This document shows, one piece after another, positions 38,817 through 46,462 of a stretch of 64,000 bases of DNA (position 1 is the first letter of the stretch; the number at the start of each line of letters is the position of its first letter). A program made the position numbers and the translations under genes. The notes under the pieces are model-generated. The model ran no database searches, was not told the origin of the DNA, and worked only from the letters and a program-made list of their open reading frames with translations. The stretch covers positions 310,001 through 374,000 of the forward strand of contig NZ_QAOJ01000001.1 of NCBI RefSeq assembly GCF_003050835.1, written 5' to 3'. Source of the stretch: Pseudomonas sp. GV071 (GTDB lineage: Bacteria > Pseudomonadota > Gammaproteobacteria > Pseudomonadales > Pseudomonadaceae).

Positions 38817-39511
38817 GCGGGGCCCTGCCTCTGGCTGGTGATTGCCTCGCTCCATTCCTCGTGTTCACAGCGCTGGCAGGTGCCGCTTGCGCCAGCCTGC
38901 ATCGACACCGTTTCGCCGCACCAGGTGCAGGCGTACAAACCGGTCGTGGGCACCTGGCGGTATTGCTGACGCAGCGGGCTGGGCAGCACTGATAGGCCGG
39001 GGCGAACAGCGTCTTTCGCTTGGAAATACAGGCTGACATCGCCGTTCACTTCCATGATGCCGATGCGCACCTGGCCCAGGTGCTCCACGCCTTTTTGCCG
39101 CAGCTCCATAAAGAACTCGTCGGTGGAAATGTTCTTGCTCGCCAGGGCCGGTACATCGCACACACCGTCTTCGATGATCACCGCCGGTTTGCCCTCCAGC
39201 CAGTCGCCAAAACGCGGCAGGCGTTCCATCGCGTAGGTGGTGAAGCGGTAGAGCAGCAGCAGGGTGGCGAACACCACCACGATCGGCAGCAGCGGTACGT
39301 CGTCGTAGAAGGTCACATCGCCGGCGGCTGAGCCCAGGGTGAGGATCACCACCAGCTCGAACAATGACAGCTGGCGCACGCCGCGGCGCCCGGAAATTTT
39401 CAGAAAGCTGAACACCACCAGGTAAGCGAACAGCGTGCGCACGGTCACTTCGAACAGAAAGGGCAGCGGCAGTTTGTCGATCAGCATCCGCTGCCAATCG
39501 AAGGCGGTCAT
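38813..39511 (-). CDS. DUF421 (YetF-like) membrane protein with zinc ribbon
   Basis: The product is 232 residues. Three hydrophobic segments occupy the first 90 residues (FLFEVTVRTLFAYLVVFSF and others), followed by the YetF/DUF421 domain (KPAVIIEDGVCDVPALASKN). A C-terminal zinc ribbon has two CxxC pairs (YACTWCGE and CQRCEHEEW). The start is placed at MTAFDWQRML, since the longer open frame is not membrane-protein-like. It is coupled to the topoisomerase IB gene by a four-base overlap, an odd pairing with no obvious functional logic. The role of the family is unknown. Confidence 0.87.
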   Translation of the reverse strand: MTAFDWQRMLIDKLPLPFLFEVTVRTLFAYLVVFSFLKISGRRGVRQLSLFELVVILTLGSAAGDVTFYDDVPLLPIVVVFATLLLLYRFTTYAMERLPRFGDWLEGKPAVIIEDGVCDVPALASKNISTDEFFMELRQKGVEHLGQVRIGIMEVNGDVSLYFQAKDAVRPGLSVLPSPLRQQYRQVPTTGLYACTWCGETVSMQAGASGTCQRCEHEEWSEAITSQRQGPA

Positions 39512-39640
39512 GGCGATGGGCTCAACGGGTAAAGCATGGGAGACGTCCTGCCTGTCTGGGTTGTAGAAGGTAGACGGCGGGGCGCTGGGGAGGTTCGGAG
39601 TATTTGCGCGCTGCACAAATACCAGCCGCAGAAACGACAA

Positions 39641-39662
39641 CGGGCAGCTCGAAGGCTGCCCG
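39641..39662 (-). terminator. Stem-loop after the 89-residue protein gene
   Basis: CGGGCAGC and GCTGCCCG pair around a six-base loop, 24 bases beyond the stop of the minus-strand gene at 39686. It is followed on that strand by TTGTCGTTT. The T-run is imperfect. Confidence 0.6.
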
Positions 39663-39685
39663 CTGGGGTGGTGCTGAACGTGCGC

Positions 39686-39955
39686 TTAGGCGGTCATCTG
39701 CCAAGGCTCAAGGTCGTAACCTTGCTGGTTCAACTCGGCCCGCGATTGTTTCAGCAGGCGCTCCAGCTCGGCTGGGTTGGTGAACGCGCTGGGGGAAACC
39801 TGGTTACGGCCCAGCAGGCGGGTATTGGTGCGGTCGACGACAGAAAAGTTGACTTCGCCGGTGCCATCTTGAGGCGCCCAGGCTACGCACTGGAAAGGTT
39901 GAAAAGCACGGTGAGCGATCAACAAGGCTTCGTTAACACGGAGCGGGGTGTTCAT
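39686..39955 (-). CDS. Small conserved-looking protein, possibly DUF1652-like
   Basis: The product is 89 residues from MNTPLRVNEALLIAHRAFQP. It has a cysteine in PFQCVAWAPQDG followed by beta-like segments and a C-terminal helix (AELERLLKQSRAELNQQG). The layout resembles small Pseudomonas proteins of the DUF1652 kind, but I cannot confirm the assignment. The start at 39955 is preceded by GGAGAAACAACC. It is a single gene with its own terminator; the 287 bases upstream hold a second terminator and a REP pair. Confidence 0.65.
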   Translation of the reverse strand: MNTPLRVNEALLIAHRAFQPFQCVAWAPQDGTGEVNFSVVDRTNTRLLGRNQVSPSAFTNPAELERLLKQSRAELNQQGYDLEPWQMTA

Positions 39956-40123
39956 GGGGTTGTTTCTCCGATGGGTCCCAAACAGTAAGCGGCCGCTGGA
40001 GCGAGTCTTCGCTACTGGGGCCTTCATGGTGTTGATGGCCGCACCTGACCCTGGAGTCACAAAGAAGTCGCTGAAACGAAGAAAAAAGTCGCAAAACTGA
40101 TAAAAGAGCCAGGTTTTTCAACA

Positions 40124-40148
40124 AAAAGCCCCGGCTGGCGGGGCTTTT
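40124..40148. terminator. Bidirectional rho-independent terminator
   Basis: AAAAGCCCCGGC and GCGGGGCTTTT form a GC-rich stem flanked by A and T runs. On the minus strand it would stop transcription coming from the catalase/peroxidase genes. Confidence 0.85.
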
Positions 40149-40168
40149 AAGGATGACACGCAGCCCTT

Positions 40169-40230
40169 GTGGGAGGGGCTTCAGCCGCGAGCTTTTGATT
40201 TTAAGAGCTCGCGGCTAAAGCCCCTCCCAC
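40169..40230. repeat. REP pair downstream of the catalase-like gene
   Basis: Arms GTGGGAGGGGCTTCAGCC (40169 onward) and GGCTAAAGCCCCTCCCAC (ending 40230) form the same doublet type as at 31227. The spacer is AT-rich. Confidence 0.9.
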
Positions 40231-40242
40231 AGAGAACTGCGG

Positions 40243-41379
40243 CTATTGCGGGTTATTGCGCTCATGCCGATACGCGCTCACCGCTTCATACACGGCTTTG
40301 CGCAAGCGGTTGATACCACCCAGCGGGCGGTGTTCCGGCAGGGCGTGCCAGGGGTTGAACGACTGGTTGTCGCAGGCGATGGTCTGTTCGGTGCTGTCGA
40401 AATCCTGCGCCGGCACTTTGATGGTGGCCACGGTTTCGAACGGCGAAATGGCTTGGCTCCACTCGATACTGGTGTCTTCCAGCGGCATGTAGTGGTCGGG
40501 GTTCTGGCGCTGCACTTGCAACTCGAAACAGGCCGGCACGCGGTCCAGCGACAACTGCTGATACAGGGCGTCATGCAGGAAGTTGGGCATGTCGGTGTTC
40601 ACCGCCGGCAGGGTGTACGCCGGGCAGCGCTCCGGTGCTGGCACCACGCGGTACTTGATGTTGTGTGGGCCGAATTTGAATGGCGCCACTGAGTCGTAAG
40701 TGGTTGCTACCGGGCTGTCGGGCGCCGGCGCCAGGGTTTTCAGGGCGATGGTCAGGTGGCGAACCTGCCAGGTGCGCGGATCGAGGCTGGGGAAGAACGC
40801 GCCGATTTGTTTGCCATCGGCCTGGGCCTTGAAGTTGCTCTGGTATTCGGCCACATCGCTGACGAAAAACGACGGGTGATTGAACATCACAAAGTCCTGC
40901 TCACCGGCCACGGCAGGCGAGCTCATCAGCTTGGCGCCCGGCACGTCGAACAGCTTGATCGCCATGCCCCGGGCATCACGCACGCGGTCGAACTGCGGGT
41001 AGGCATTGCCGTTGGACAAACGCATCAACGCCTGCCAGGTTTTGCCCGGCTCGCTGAAGACGCCCTGGCGCAACTCGCCATTGAGTTCCGGCAACACCGT
41101 GACCTCGGCCTTCACGCAGCCATGGGCCTTGGCGTGGGCGTCACGCAGCACGCGGGTCTGGTCTTTGTGTTGCTCCACCACGCGGATGGCGTCTTCGATA
41201 ATGCCGCGGGTCATCGCCGCTTCGCCGGGCGGAATCTGCTCCTCCGCAGACACCGGGCCAGAGAACTTCCACGCGTAATACAGCTCGGCTATGCCCCAGC
41301 CACCCAGGCCGACCACCGCCAGAAACAACACCAATTTGCCAAGCAAGCGGCCCAGCCACAGCCAGAAGCGTTTAAGCAT
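40243..41379 (-). CDS. Catalase-like haem protein, membrane-anchored
   Basis: The product is 378 residues. A hydrophobic helix at about 12-32 (GKLVLFLAVVGLGGWGIAEL) would anchor it in the inner membrane with the catalytic part in the periplasm. The catalase fold is indicated by RDAHAKAHGCVKAEV, LMRLSNGNAYPQFDRVRDARGMAIKLFD and NHPSFFV. It is shorter than classical catalases and belongs to the catalase-related, peroxidase-like group. It follows a di-haem peroxidase gene on the same strand, separated by a REP-like hairpin, which suggests joint action on peroxides in the periplasm. The start follows AAGGATTCGCTTC. Confidence 0.88.
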   Translation of the reverse strand: MLKRFWLWLGRLLGKLVLFLAVVGLGGWGIAELYYAWKFSGPVSAEEQIPPGEAAMTRGIIEDAIRVVEQHKDQTRVLRDAHAKAHGCVKAEVTVLPELNGELRQGVFSEPGKTWQALMRLSNGNAYPQFDRVRDARGMAIKLFDVPGAKLMSSPAVAGEQDFVMFNHPSFFVSDVAEYQSNFKAQADGKQIGAFFPSLDPRTWQVRHLTIALKTLAPAPDSPVATTYDSVAPFKFGPHNIKYRVVPAPERCPAYTLPAVNTDMPNFLHDALYQQLSLDRVPACFELQVQRQNPDHYMPLEDTSIEWSQAISPFETVATIKVPAQDFDSTEQTIACDNQSFNPWHALPEHRPLGGINRLRKAVYEAVSAYRHERNNPQ

Positions 41380-41407
41380 GAAGCGAATCCTTTTTGTTGT
41401 ATCCGGG

Positions 41408-41484
41408 CTCCCGTAGGAGCGGCTTCAGCCGCGATGCTGTTTACGCTCAAGAGCATCGCGGCTGCAGCCGCTCCTCCACGGGAG
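41408..41484. repeat. Long REP-like hairpin between catalase-like and peroxidase genes
   Basis: CCGTAGGAGCGGCTTCAGCC and GGCTGCAGCCGCTCCTCCACG form an inverted pair with a further matching inner part (GCGATGCT / AGCATCGC). The core differs from the GTGGGAGGGG-type REPs elsewhere in the window. Confidence 0.8.
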
Positions 41485-41493
41485 GGAAGTGTT

Positions 41494-43368
41494 TTATCCC
41501 TGGCAGCTCGGCCCTGGGCTCCACGGCGCCGGGGTAATCGGCTGCAGTTGGTTTTCCAGGGAGGCGTTGCCCAGCACCTTGAGGTACTCAATCAGCGCCA
41601 GGCGTTCATTCGGTTGCAGGCCACGGCCGATCACCCCTTGCTGGCGGCAGCCGTCACGGAATTCATGGCCCTGATTGCTGTTGCCGGTGACGCTGGTTTT
41701 GAACAGGAAACCGCCGTCGAACTTCTCGCTGCGATAGCCCGCACGCTCCGGGTCGTATTCATGGTTGCCGACCCAGAATTCGCTGCGCCGCTCGTACACC
41801 GGCGACAGCAACTCGAACAGGGTGGGCACCGAACCGTTGTGCAGGAAGGGCGGGGTGGCCCAAATGCCGTCCAGCGGCCGCGCCTTGTAGCCGCGCTTTT
41901 CCTGCACGCCGATGGGCAGGCCGTAGCCATCCATCTTCCAGCGCTCTTCACCGTTGATACCGGCGTCCTGGTAGGCGCGGTTCTCTACATAAGCAGTGAC
42001 ATAGGCCAGGCCCTTGGCGCTGGAAATGCTGCGGAAATTCAGGTCTTCCAGCTTGCCGTCAAACAGCTTCACGCCGAGCTTGCTCAACTGCTCCTTGCTC
42101 CAGCCCAGCTTGCTGATGTTGAAGCGGTGATCGGCAATGTTGTCGGCCGTGGTCGGGTCGGTGCCAACGATGCTCACCGGCACAATGCGCATATGCCATT
42201 CCGGGTCGCGGGTCGGCGCCAGGCGTTTGTCCGGCGCTTTCGGGTCTGGCGCGTGGCAGTAAGCGCAGTTCTCCTGATACAGCGCCCGGCCACGGCTGGC
42301 CAACTCCAGGTTGACCTTACCCAGCACCGGCTCTGGCCAGGCCGGCGGCTTGAGCTGCTTGAGGGTTTCTTCCAGGGTATAGAGGTCGCGCACGCGCACG
42401 CTGGAGGCATAACGCTCGGCTTCCGGCACGCGGCCCTGGTTGTCTTCGAACAGCTTAACCGTGGCGCCAACGCCCAGGGCTTCACCGATGTTGCGCGCCA
42501 TCGGCTGCATCGCCGAACCGTTCCACTGCACCCAATCGAACTTCCAGATATCCCACAGCTGCGGGTAGCTGACCGGTGCGTTGCCGACCCGGTAGTTGCT
42601 TGGGTCAATGGCATCGCCAAACACACTGTTGGCAATACGGCCGAACGCATCGGTACGGCCAAAGCCTTCTTCAGTGGGGTATAGGCCGCGGTGGGTGTCG
42701 TTCCAGGCCTGCGACAGAATGCGGTTGAGCGTCACTTTGAGGTCCGTGCGCAACTGGTCGCGGCCTTCCGGGTACTTGTCGCCCAACACGTTCTTGGCGA
42801 AGCGGGTGAACTTCAGCGGGTTGTAATAAGTGAACGCCAGGCTCATGCCCAACGCCTGACCAAAACTGCCGCCCTTCAAGGTCGGCACCGTGGACGCCAA
42901 CGAATGCAGCGCCGCACCACCATCGATACGCACCGACTGCCCTTTGAAGCGCAGCTCACCGGTGTGGCAAGCGGCGCAGCTGATATCCAGCAACTGCGCG
43001 CCGGTTTCATCTTCCACATGGCGAGCAAAACCCACCGGCAGGTTGCCCGGGTTCAAGGTCGTCGGTTGTTGATTGGGCTCGGTGAGAAAACCGAAGCGGG
43101 CGAGGTAGTCCGGCGCGGCGAACCTGTCCTCGGAAAACGGCAACTCCAGCGCCGTGAACCACTCATAGCGCAGGCCCTTCACTTCGGTGCCCTGCGGCGT
43201 GTAGTAGTAAGTCTGCCGCGCCTCCGGAGTCCACTGCTCCAGATAGTGCAACTGACTGGGGGGCTCATAGGCCGGCAAGTTGGGATTGGCGATGTAATAC
43301 AACACCACGGCGAGCAGCGCCAAAACGGCGAGCAGCACCAGAAGCAAAACCCGCTTCACAACTCTCAT
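41494..43368 (-). CDS. Di-haem cytochrome c peroxidase-like protein
   Basis: The product is 624 residues. An N-terminal membrane anchor (about 5-26) precedes a periplasmic region with two c-type haem motifs. CAACH is near residue 133, in ISCAACHTGELRFKG. CAYCH comes later, in ENCAYCHAPDPKAPD. Proteins of this group reduce peroxide with electrons from the respiratory chain. It is longer than classical CcpA. The gene heads a likely two-gene unit with the catalase-like gene. Upstream lies a complex AT-rich inverted repeat (43471-43508) that may carry its control site. The start follows AAGGATTGTTCCC. Confidence 0.88.
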   Translation of the reverse strand: MRVVKRVLLLVLLAVLALLAVVLYYIANPNLPAYEPPSQLHYLEQWTPEARQTYYYTPQGTEVKGLRYEWFTALELPFSEDRFAAPDYLARFGFLTEPNQQPTTLNPGNLPVGFARHVEDETGAQLLDISCAACHTGELRFKGQSVRIDGGAALHSLASTVPTLKGGSFGQALGMSLAFTYYNPLKFTRFAKNVLGDKYPEGRDQLRTDLKVTLNRILSQAWNDTHRGLYPTEEGFGRTDAFGRIANSVFGDAIDPSNYRVGNAPVSYPQLWDIWKFDWVQWNGSAMQPMARNIGEALGVGATVKLFEDNQGRVPEAERYASSVRVRDLYTLEETLKQLKPPAWPEPVLGKVNLELASRGRALYQENCAYCHAPDPKAPDKRLAPTRDPEWHMRIVPVSIVGTDPTTADNIADHRFNISKLGWSKEQLSKLGVKLFDGKLEDLNFRSISSAKGLAYVTAYVENRAYQDAGINGEERWKMDGYGLPIGVQEKRGYKARPLDGIWATPPFLHNGSVPTLFELLSPVYERRSEFWVGNHEYDPERAGYRSEKFDGGFLFKTSVTGNSNQGHEFRDGCRQQGVIGRGLQPNERLALIEYLKVLGNASLENQLQPITPAPWSPGPSCQG

Positions 43369-43470
43369 GGGAACAATCCTTGTGCATTTTTTGTTGGCTG
43401 AGCGTTTATGCCCTGCAATTACAGGAATGGCAAGACGCTAATCACCTAATGTTCTTATGGGCATCGGGAA

Positions 43471-43508
43471 CTTTTCTTATAGGGCAATGGCGCTCCTTAT
43501 AAGAAAAG
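43471..43508. promoter_or_regulatory. 11-base inverted repeat with an extra direct copy (candidate operator)
   Basis: CTTTTCTTATA (43471-43481) and TATAAGAAAAG (43498-43508) are perfect inverted copies around a 16-base spacer. A related direct copy, GTTCTTATGGGC, lies at 43451-43462 next to TTTTCTTATAGGGC. Three related boxes in 60 bases, between the peroxidase gene and an orphan Fis-type HTH gene, suggest a protein-binding region. Confidence 0.45.
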
Positions 43509-43608
43509 CATCCAAGTGCCGTCAAAAAACTTGCTACCGTTCAGTCAGGGCTCGAAAACGCTTGTTTTTAATCGGAAAAAATATAAAGCCGCCAGGGAGC
43601 AGAACGCC

Positions 43609-43803
43609 ATGCTCGACATGCTCGATAGCCACGACACCCCACCACCCCTCGCCACCCTGGACGACTACAAACGCAACGCCGAGCGCCAAGCCCTGAGCGA
43701 CGCCCTGGCACGCTACGGCACCAACATGAGCGTGGCGGCGAGAATGCTCGGCATTTCGCGGCCGACGTTTTATCGGTTGTTGCATAAGCATCGGTTGCGG
43801 TGA
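43609..43803 (+). CDS. Short Fis-type HTH protein, likely remnant of a sigma-54 activator
   Basis: The 64-residue product MLDMLDSHDTPPPL... ends in a Fis-type helix-turn-helix (RQALSDALARYGTNMSVAARMLGISRPTFYRLLHKHRLR). This is exactly the C-terminal end of sigma-54-dependent response regulators, but the receiver and AAA domains are absent. A GGGAG sits a little over ten bases before the ATG, so it could still be translated as a free DNA-binding domain. The open frame extends upstream to 43516 with less convincing sequence. Whether it is a live small regulator or a fragment is open. Confidence 0.6.
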   Translation: MLDMLDSHDTPPPLATLDDYKRNAERQALSDALARYGTNMSVAARMLGISRPTFYRLLHKHRLR

Positions 43804-43840
43804 GGGCACCCGGCACTACGCCGGAAATAGCGCCCAGGCT

Positions 43841-44015
43841 TCAGCCATGTGGACCTGCGACTATGCCGGCAGACGCGCCAATCTGACCGCCCGCCAATGC
43901 GCCGCTAATGCCGCGAACGGCCCCGCCGACCGTGCCGATGGCAGTGCCAACTTTCATGCCCGTTCGAAGTGAAGCGATCCGCCTGGAAAGGCAACAAGGA
44001 CACTGCAATGACATG
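43841..44015 (-). pseudogene. Frameshifted small glycine-zipper protein gene
   Basis: On the minus strand an ATG at 44015 begins MSLQCPCCLSRR, a CxC/CC zinc-ribbon-like start. After a one-base shift near 43980 the sequence continues as IASLRTGMKVGTAIGTVGG and then GALAGGQIGASAGIVAGP before a stop at 43841. Pseudomonads have small proteins with this order of a CPxC start and a glycine-zipper membrane-like segment; the usual C-terminal half is missing here. It therefore looks like a degraded, truncated copy. The pairing of the two frames is my inference. Confidence 0.45.
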
Positions 44016-44112
44016 GTTTGAGCACCATGGTGGGTAGATTCAGTGCAGTGATATATGGCTGAGATTTTTTGGAGCAGATATGCAGTTGTGAGGCAGGAAG
44101 CGGCCAGAAAAA

Positions 44113-44205
44113 TGAACCGCCCCAGGTTTTCTAGACACTTTCCAGGCTCTGTAAATAATGCTTTTCAAACTTTACCGGCGACAGCTGATTGTTGAAATCA
44201 TGCCA
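44113..44205 (-). mobile_element. 3' end of an IS3-family transposase gene with terminal repeat
   Basis: On the minus strand the frame reads WHDFNNQLSPVKFEKHYLQS and ends LESV at a stop complementary to 44131-44133. This is the characteristic C-terminus of IS3-family OrfB transposases. A sequence TGAACCGCCCCAGG at 44113, typical of the terminal inverted repeat of such elements, follows within 20 bases. The rest of the transposase is absent, so only the right end of an old insertion remains. Confidence 0.65.
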
Positions 44206-44208
44206 GCT

Positions 44209-44231
44209 AAAAGGGGACGGACTGAGTCCCC
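44209..44231 (-). terminator. Rho-independent terminator of the DUF3077 gene
   Basis: On the minus strand GGGGAC and GTCCCC pair around a seven-base loop and are followed by TTTT, about 27 bases after the stop codon at 44258. Confidence 0.65.
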
Positions 44232-44257
44232 CTCCCATGCGCGGTCGGCAAGTCTAC

Positions 44258-44503
44258 TTACAACTTACCTTTGCTGGCCTTAATCAACGCCTGCGCCATT
44301 TCACTGAGGATCTGCACCACCGCCGTTTCGTGGGCTTTGTCGACGAAGGCGTCGCAGCCGGTCAGGCGTTGGACGTAGAGCATCAGGTCGGCGGCGCGTT
44401 CGAGGGCGTCTTCTATGGGCACTCCGGCGTTGACGGAGAACAGCGGAACGCTGTCGAGGGTGTCGAAGGGTTGCTGGGTGGTTACTGCTGTATTCCCTTT
44501 CAT
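44258..44503 (-). CDS. DUF3077 family small protein
   Basis: The product is 81 residues from MKGNTAVTTQQPFDTLDSVP. The core PLFSVNAGVPIEDALERAADLMLYVQRL matches the (F/L)xVxxGVPxxxAL pattern of DUF3077 proteins, small Pseudomonas proteins of unknown role that are often near other accessory genes. The start at 44503 is preceded by GGAGTCACGACC. Upstream in the leader (about 44524-44548) is a hairpin formed by ACCACC repeats and GGTGGT. It lies in a scrap region with IS and pseudogene remnants. Confidence 0.75.
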   Translation of the reverse strand: MKGNTAVTTQQPFDTLDSVPLFSVNAGVPIEDALERAADLMLYVQRLTGCDAFVDKAHETAVVQILSEMAQALIKASKGKL

Positions 44504-44939
44504 GGTCGTGACTCCAGTCGGTGAGGGACCACCACCCACTGGAGGGTGGTAGTTGCACGTGGGTTGATCGACCGGAGAAAACAGCATTAGCGGTTAAAAA
44601 GCCGGCACACCAGAAGGTGTCCCACGCGCAACTGCCATAACTGCAGGCATCCAAAGCGCCTGCTTTTATAGCAGACGCTCGCGTCCGCAAATGCCGTTTC
44701 GTTTCCGGCGATCAAACCGGATCACTGAAACTTCAGCGACGGCGAACTTTAGGTGGGGGCTTTGAGCGTTGGCTGTCGGCTGGGGCGGGTGCGGGCGAGG
44801 GGTGGTGCTTACGCGGCTGGGGGAATTCGGGAAGACATGATCGGAATGCCACCCAGCCGCTCCTACTGGGTATGGGAGCGGCGGGAGGTTCAGCCGTTGC
44901 ATGCTTTCAGAAACGCTATATGGCAACTGACGCCGCGAA
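44504..44939 (-). other. Gap with degenerate ORF tract (no intact gene)
   Basis: No convincing gene is seen. On the minus strand one frame runs from about 44968 to 44595, broken only by a TAA at 44666-44668. Before the stop it reads HLKFAVAEVSVIRFDRRKRN and then GICGRERLL; after it, KQALWMPAVMAVARGTPSG. These phrases recall short ORFs found around many pseudomonad accessory genes and faintly resemble Ash/Icd-like phage proteins. A hairpin (GCCGCTCC/GGAGCGGC) lies at 44856-44882. Confidence 0.3.
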
Positions 44940-45326
44940 TCAGCTATGTGCACACAGCTGCGCTGCACTCAGCAGTGCGCCTTTGTCTTGCCAGGCGTCG
45001 CGTTGATGGGCGCTGAAATGGTTCACGCCATCTTGTTCAGTCACTTCGACGATACCGCTGGCCAGTTGTGGATCGGCGCTGCTGGTGAGCAGTTGGCTCT
45101 GGTCTTTGTTGGTGGAGGTGAATACACGTTTGCTGTAGCTGACGCTGCCGCTCACGCATTCCAAATAACTCGCGCGGTCTTTGTTGGTGATGCCGCTGTA
45201 GCTGTCGTGGCTCAGGCGCACGTCATCGGCGTAGGCGGTTCCAGCGAGGCCGGTCAGGGCGAGGAGGGCAAATGCCAGGGCGCCTAACAGAGTGCGGACG
45301 TGTTTCAGGTGGGTTGAGGTGGTCAT
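44940..45326 (-). CDS. Secreted protein of unknown function
   Basis: The product is 128 residues. A signal peptide (hydrophobic LLGALAFALLALTGLAGTAYA) probably ends after AYA, giving a mature periplasmic protein of about 95 residues that starts DDVRLSHDSYSGIT. Two cysteines (in LECVSG and AQLCAHS) could form a disulphide. No family is recognised. It is a single gene on the minus strand next to the copper genes; a link to copper is possible but there is no motif support. The start follows AAAAGGTACTGACCC. Confidence 0.75.
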   Translation of the reverse strand: MTTSTHLKHVRTLLGALAFALLALTGLAGTAYADDVRLSHDSYSGITNKDRASYLECVSGSVSYSKRVFTSTNKDQSQLLTSSADPQLASGIVEVTEQDGVNHFSAHQRDAWQDKGALLSAAQLCAHS

Positions 45327-45498
45327 GGGTCAGTACCTTTTGCTGGTCTCTGGGGGCGGCGGTTATCCGCGTGGCCGTGCCCGAAGTTTCAACGTGGATC
45401 GCCAGTCGTACCATTCGATTCGGCTGATAGTGGACTTTTGAGGCAGTGATGGCGGGTGGTGCGTGACGCACAGGCCGATGCGTACGAAGTGATGAGGG

Positions 45499-45543
45499 CG
45501 GGATGAGCCGCGATGGGTGTCGCCGTTGGCTCGACCCATCCCG
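45499..45543. repeat. Intergenic inverted repeat downstream of copB
   Basis: CGGGATGAGCC pairs imperfectly with GGCTCGACCCATCCCG, with the inner GATGGGT/ACCCATC also complementary. It shares the GCCGTTGGCTC core with the element at 541-656 and lies 20 bases beyond the copB stop codon. Confidence 0.55.
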
Positions 45544-45562
45544 CGTGGGCTTGGGTTGGCGC

Positions 45563-46462
45563 TTAGAACCACGCCCTCACGCCCAGCACCAGCCGCGCCT
45601 CACCATCATCTTCTTCCGCCTCGGTATTGCCGTGGGCTTTGTTCCAGGTCAGGCCTACATACGGGGCAATTTCCGGGCGCAGTTGATAGCGCAGACGCAA
45701 GCCAAGTTCGGTGTTGCCAAGGCCTGAGCCCACTTCACGCTGCGGGTCGTTTTTGCCGTAGAAGTTGGCCTCGGCCAAGGGCTGGAGGACCAGGCGGTTG
45801 GTGAGCAGCAGGTCGTATTCGGCTTTCAGGCGCAGGGCGCTTTGGCCTGCTTCGCCGAGGTAGGCGGTGGCTTCGGTTTCCAGGCCGTAGAGCGGGGTGC
45901 CTTGAATGCCAAGGGCGGCCCAGGTTTGCGGGTTGCCGGGTTTGAAGTCCTGGCGAGCGCCTAGCACTACGTCCCACCAGGGGCTGATGGCGTGGCCCCA
46001 GAGGGCTTGCAGCTCGGCTTTGTCGGTGTGGCCGTCGGTGCGTTCGCCTTCGCTGCGTAGCCACAGGCGGTCGATATTGCCCCCCAGCCAGGCGTCGATG
46101 TCCCAGGCCAGGGTGTTGCCGGCGTCGAGGTTTTGCCATTCCAGGCGATCGATCAGCAGGTAGCTGTTGAGCGCTTGGTCGTGGCTGGCGTGGCCATTGT
46201 GTAAGGGTGGAAAGGCGGCTTGGCGGTCGGCGTCGGTAATGGGCGGGATGGGTGTGCGGCTTTCTGTTGCGGCGGGCAGCGGTGTGCTGCCTGCGCTCAT
46301 GTCGTGGTTCATGCCCTCAGGGGCCATAGCGCCGTGGTCCATGGCGCCCATGTCCATGCCCGGCATGCTCATGCCACTGTGCTGGGAGTGGTCCATGGTT
46401 TCGGCGGCCTGGGCGGTGCTCAGCAGGGTTGCGGCGAGGGCGGCGCAGGTCAGTCGCTTCAT
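45563..46462 (-). CDS. copB: Copper resistance protein B (outer membrane)
   Basis: The product is 299 residues. A signal peptide ([20 protein letters not shown]) is followed by a Met/His-rich copper-binding segment ([20 protein letters not shown]). The C-terminal part is a beta-barrel domain ending LVLGVRAWF, with the terminal aromatic residue of outer-membrane proteins. CopB sequesters or moves copper at the outer membrane together with CopA. Its start overlaps the copA stop by four bases (ATGA), and it closes the copper operon. Confidence 0.93.
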   Translation of the reverse strand: MKRLTCAALAATLLSTAQAAETMDHSQHSGMSMPGMDMGAMDHGAMAPEGMNHDMSAGSTPLPAATESRTPIPPITDADRQAAFPPLHNGHASHDQALNSYLLIDRLEWQNLDAGNTLAWDIDAWLGGNIDRLWLRSEGERTDGHTDKAELQALWGHAISPWWDVVLGARQDFKPGNPQTWAALGIQGTPLYGLETEATAYLGEAGQSALRLKAEYDLLLTNRLVLQPLAEANFYGKNDPQREVGSGLGNTELGLRLRYQLRPEIAPYVGLTWNKAHGNTEAEEDDGEARLVLGVRAWF

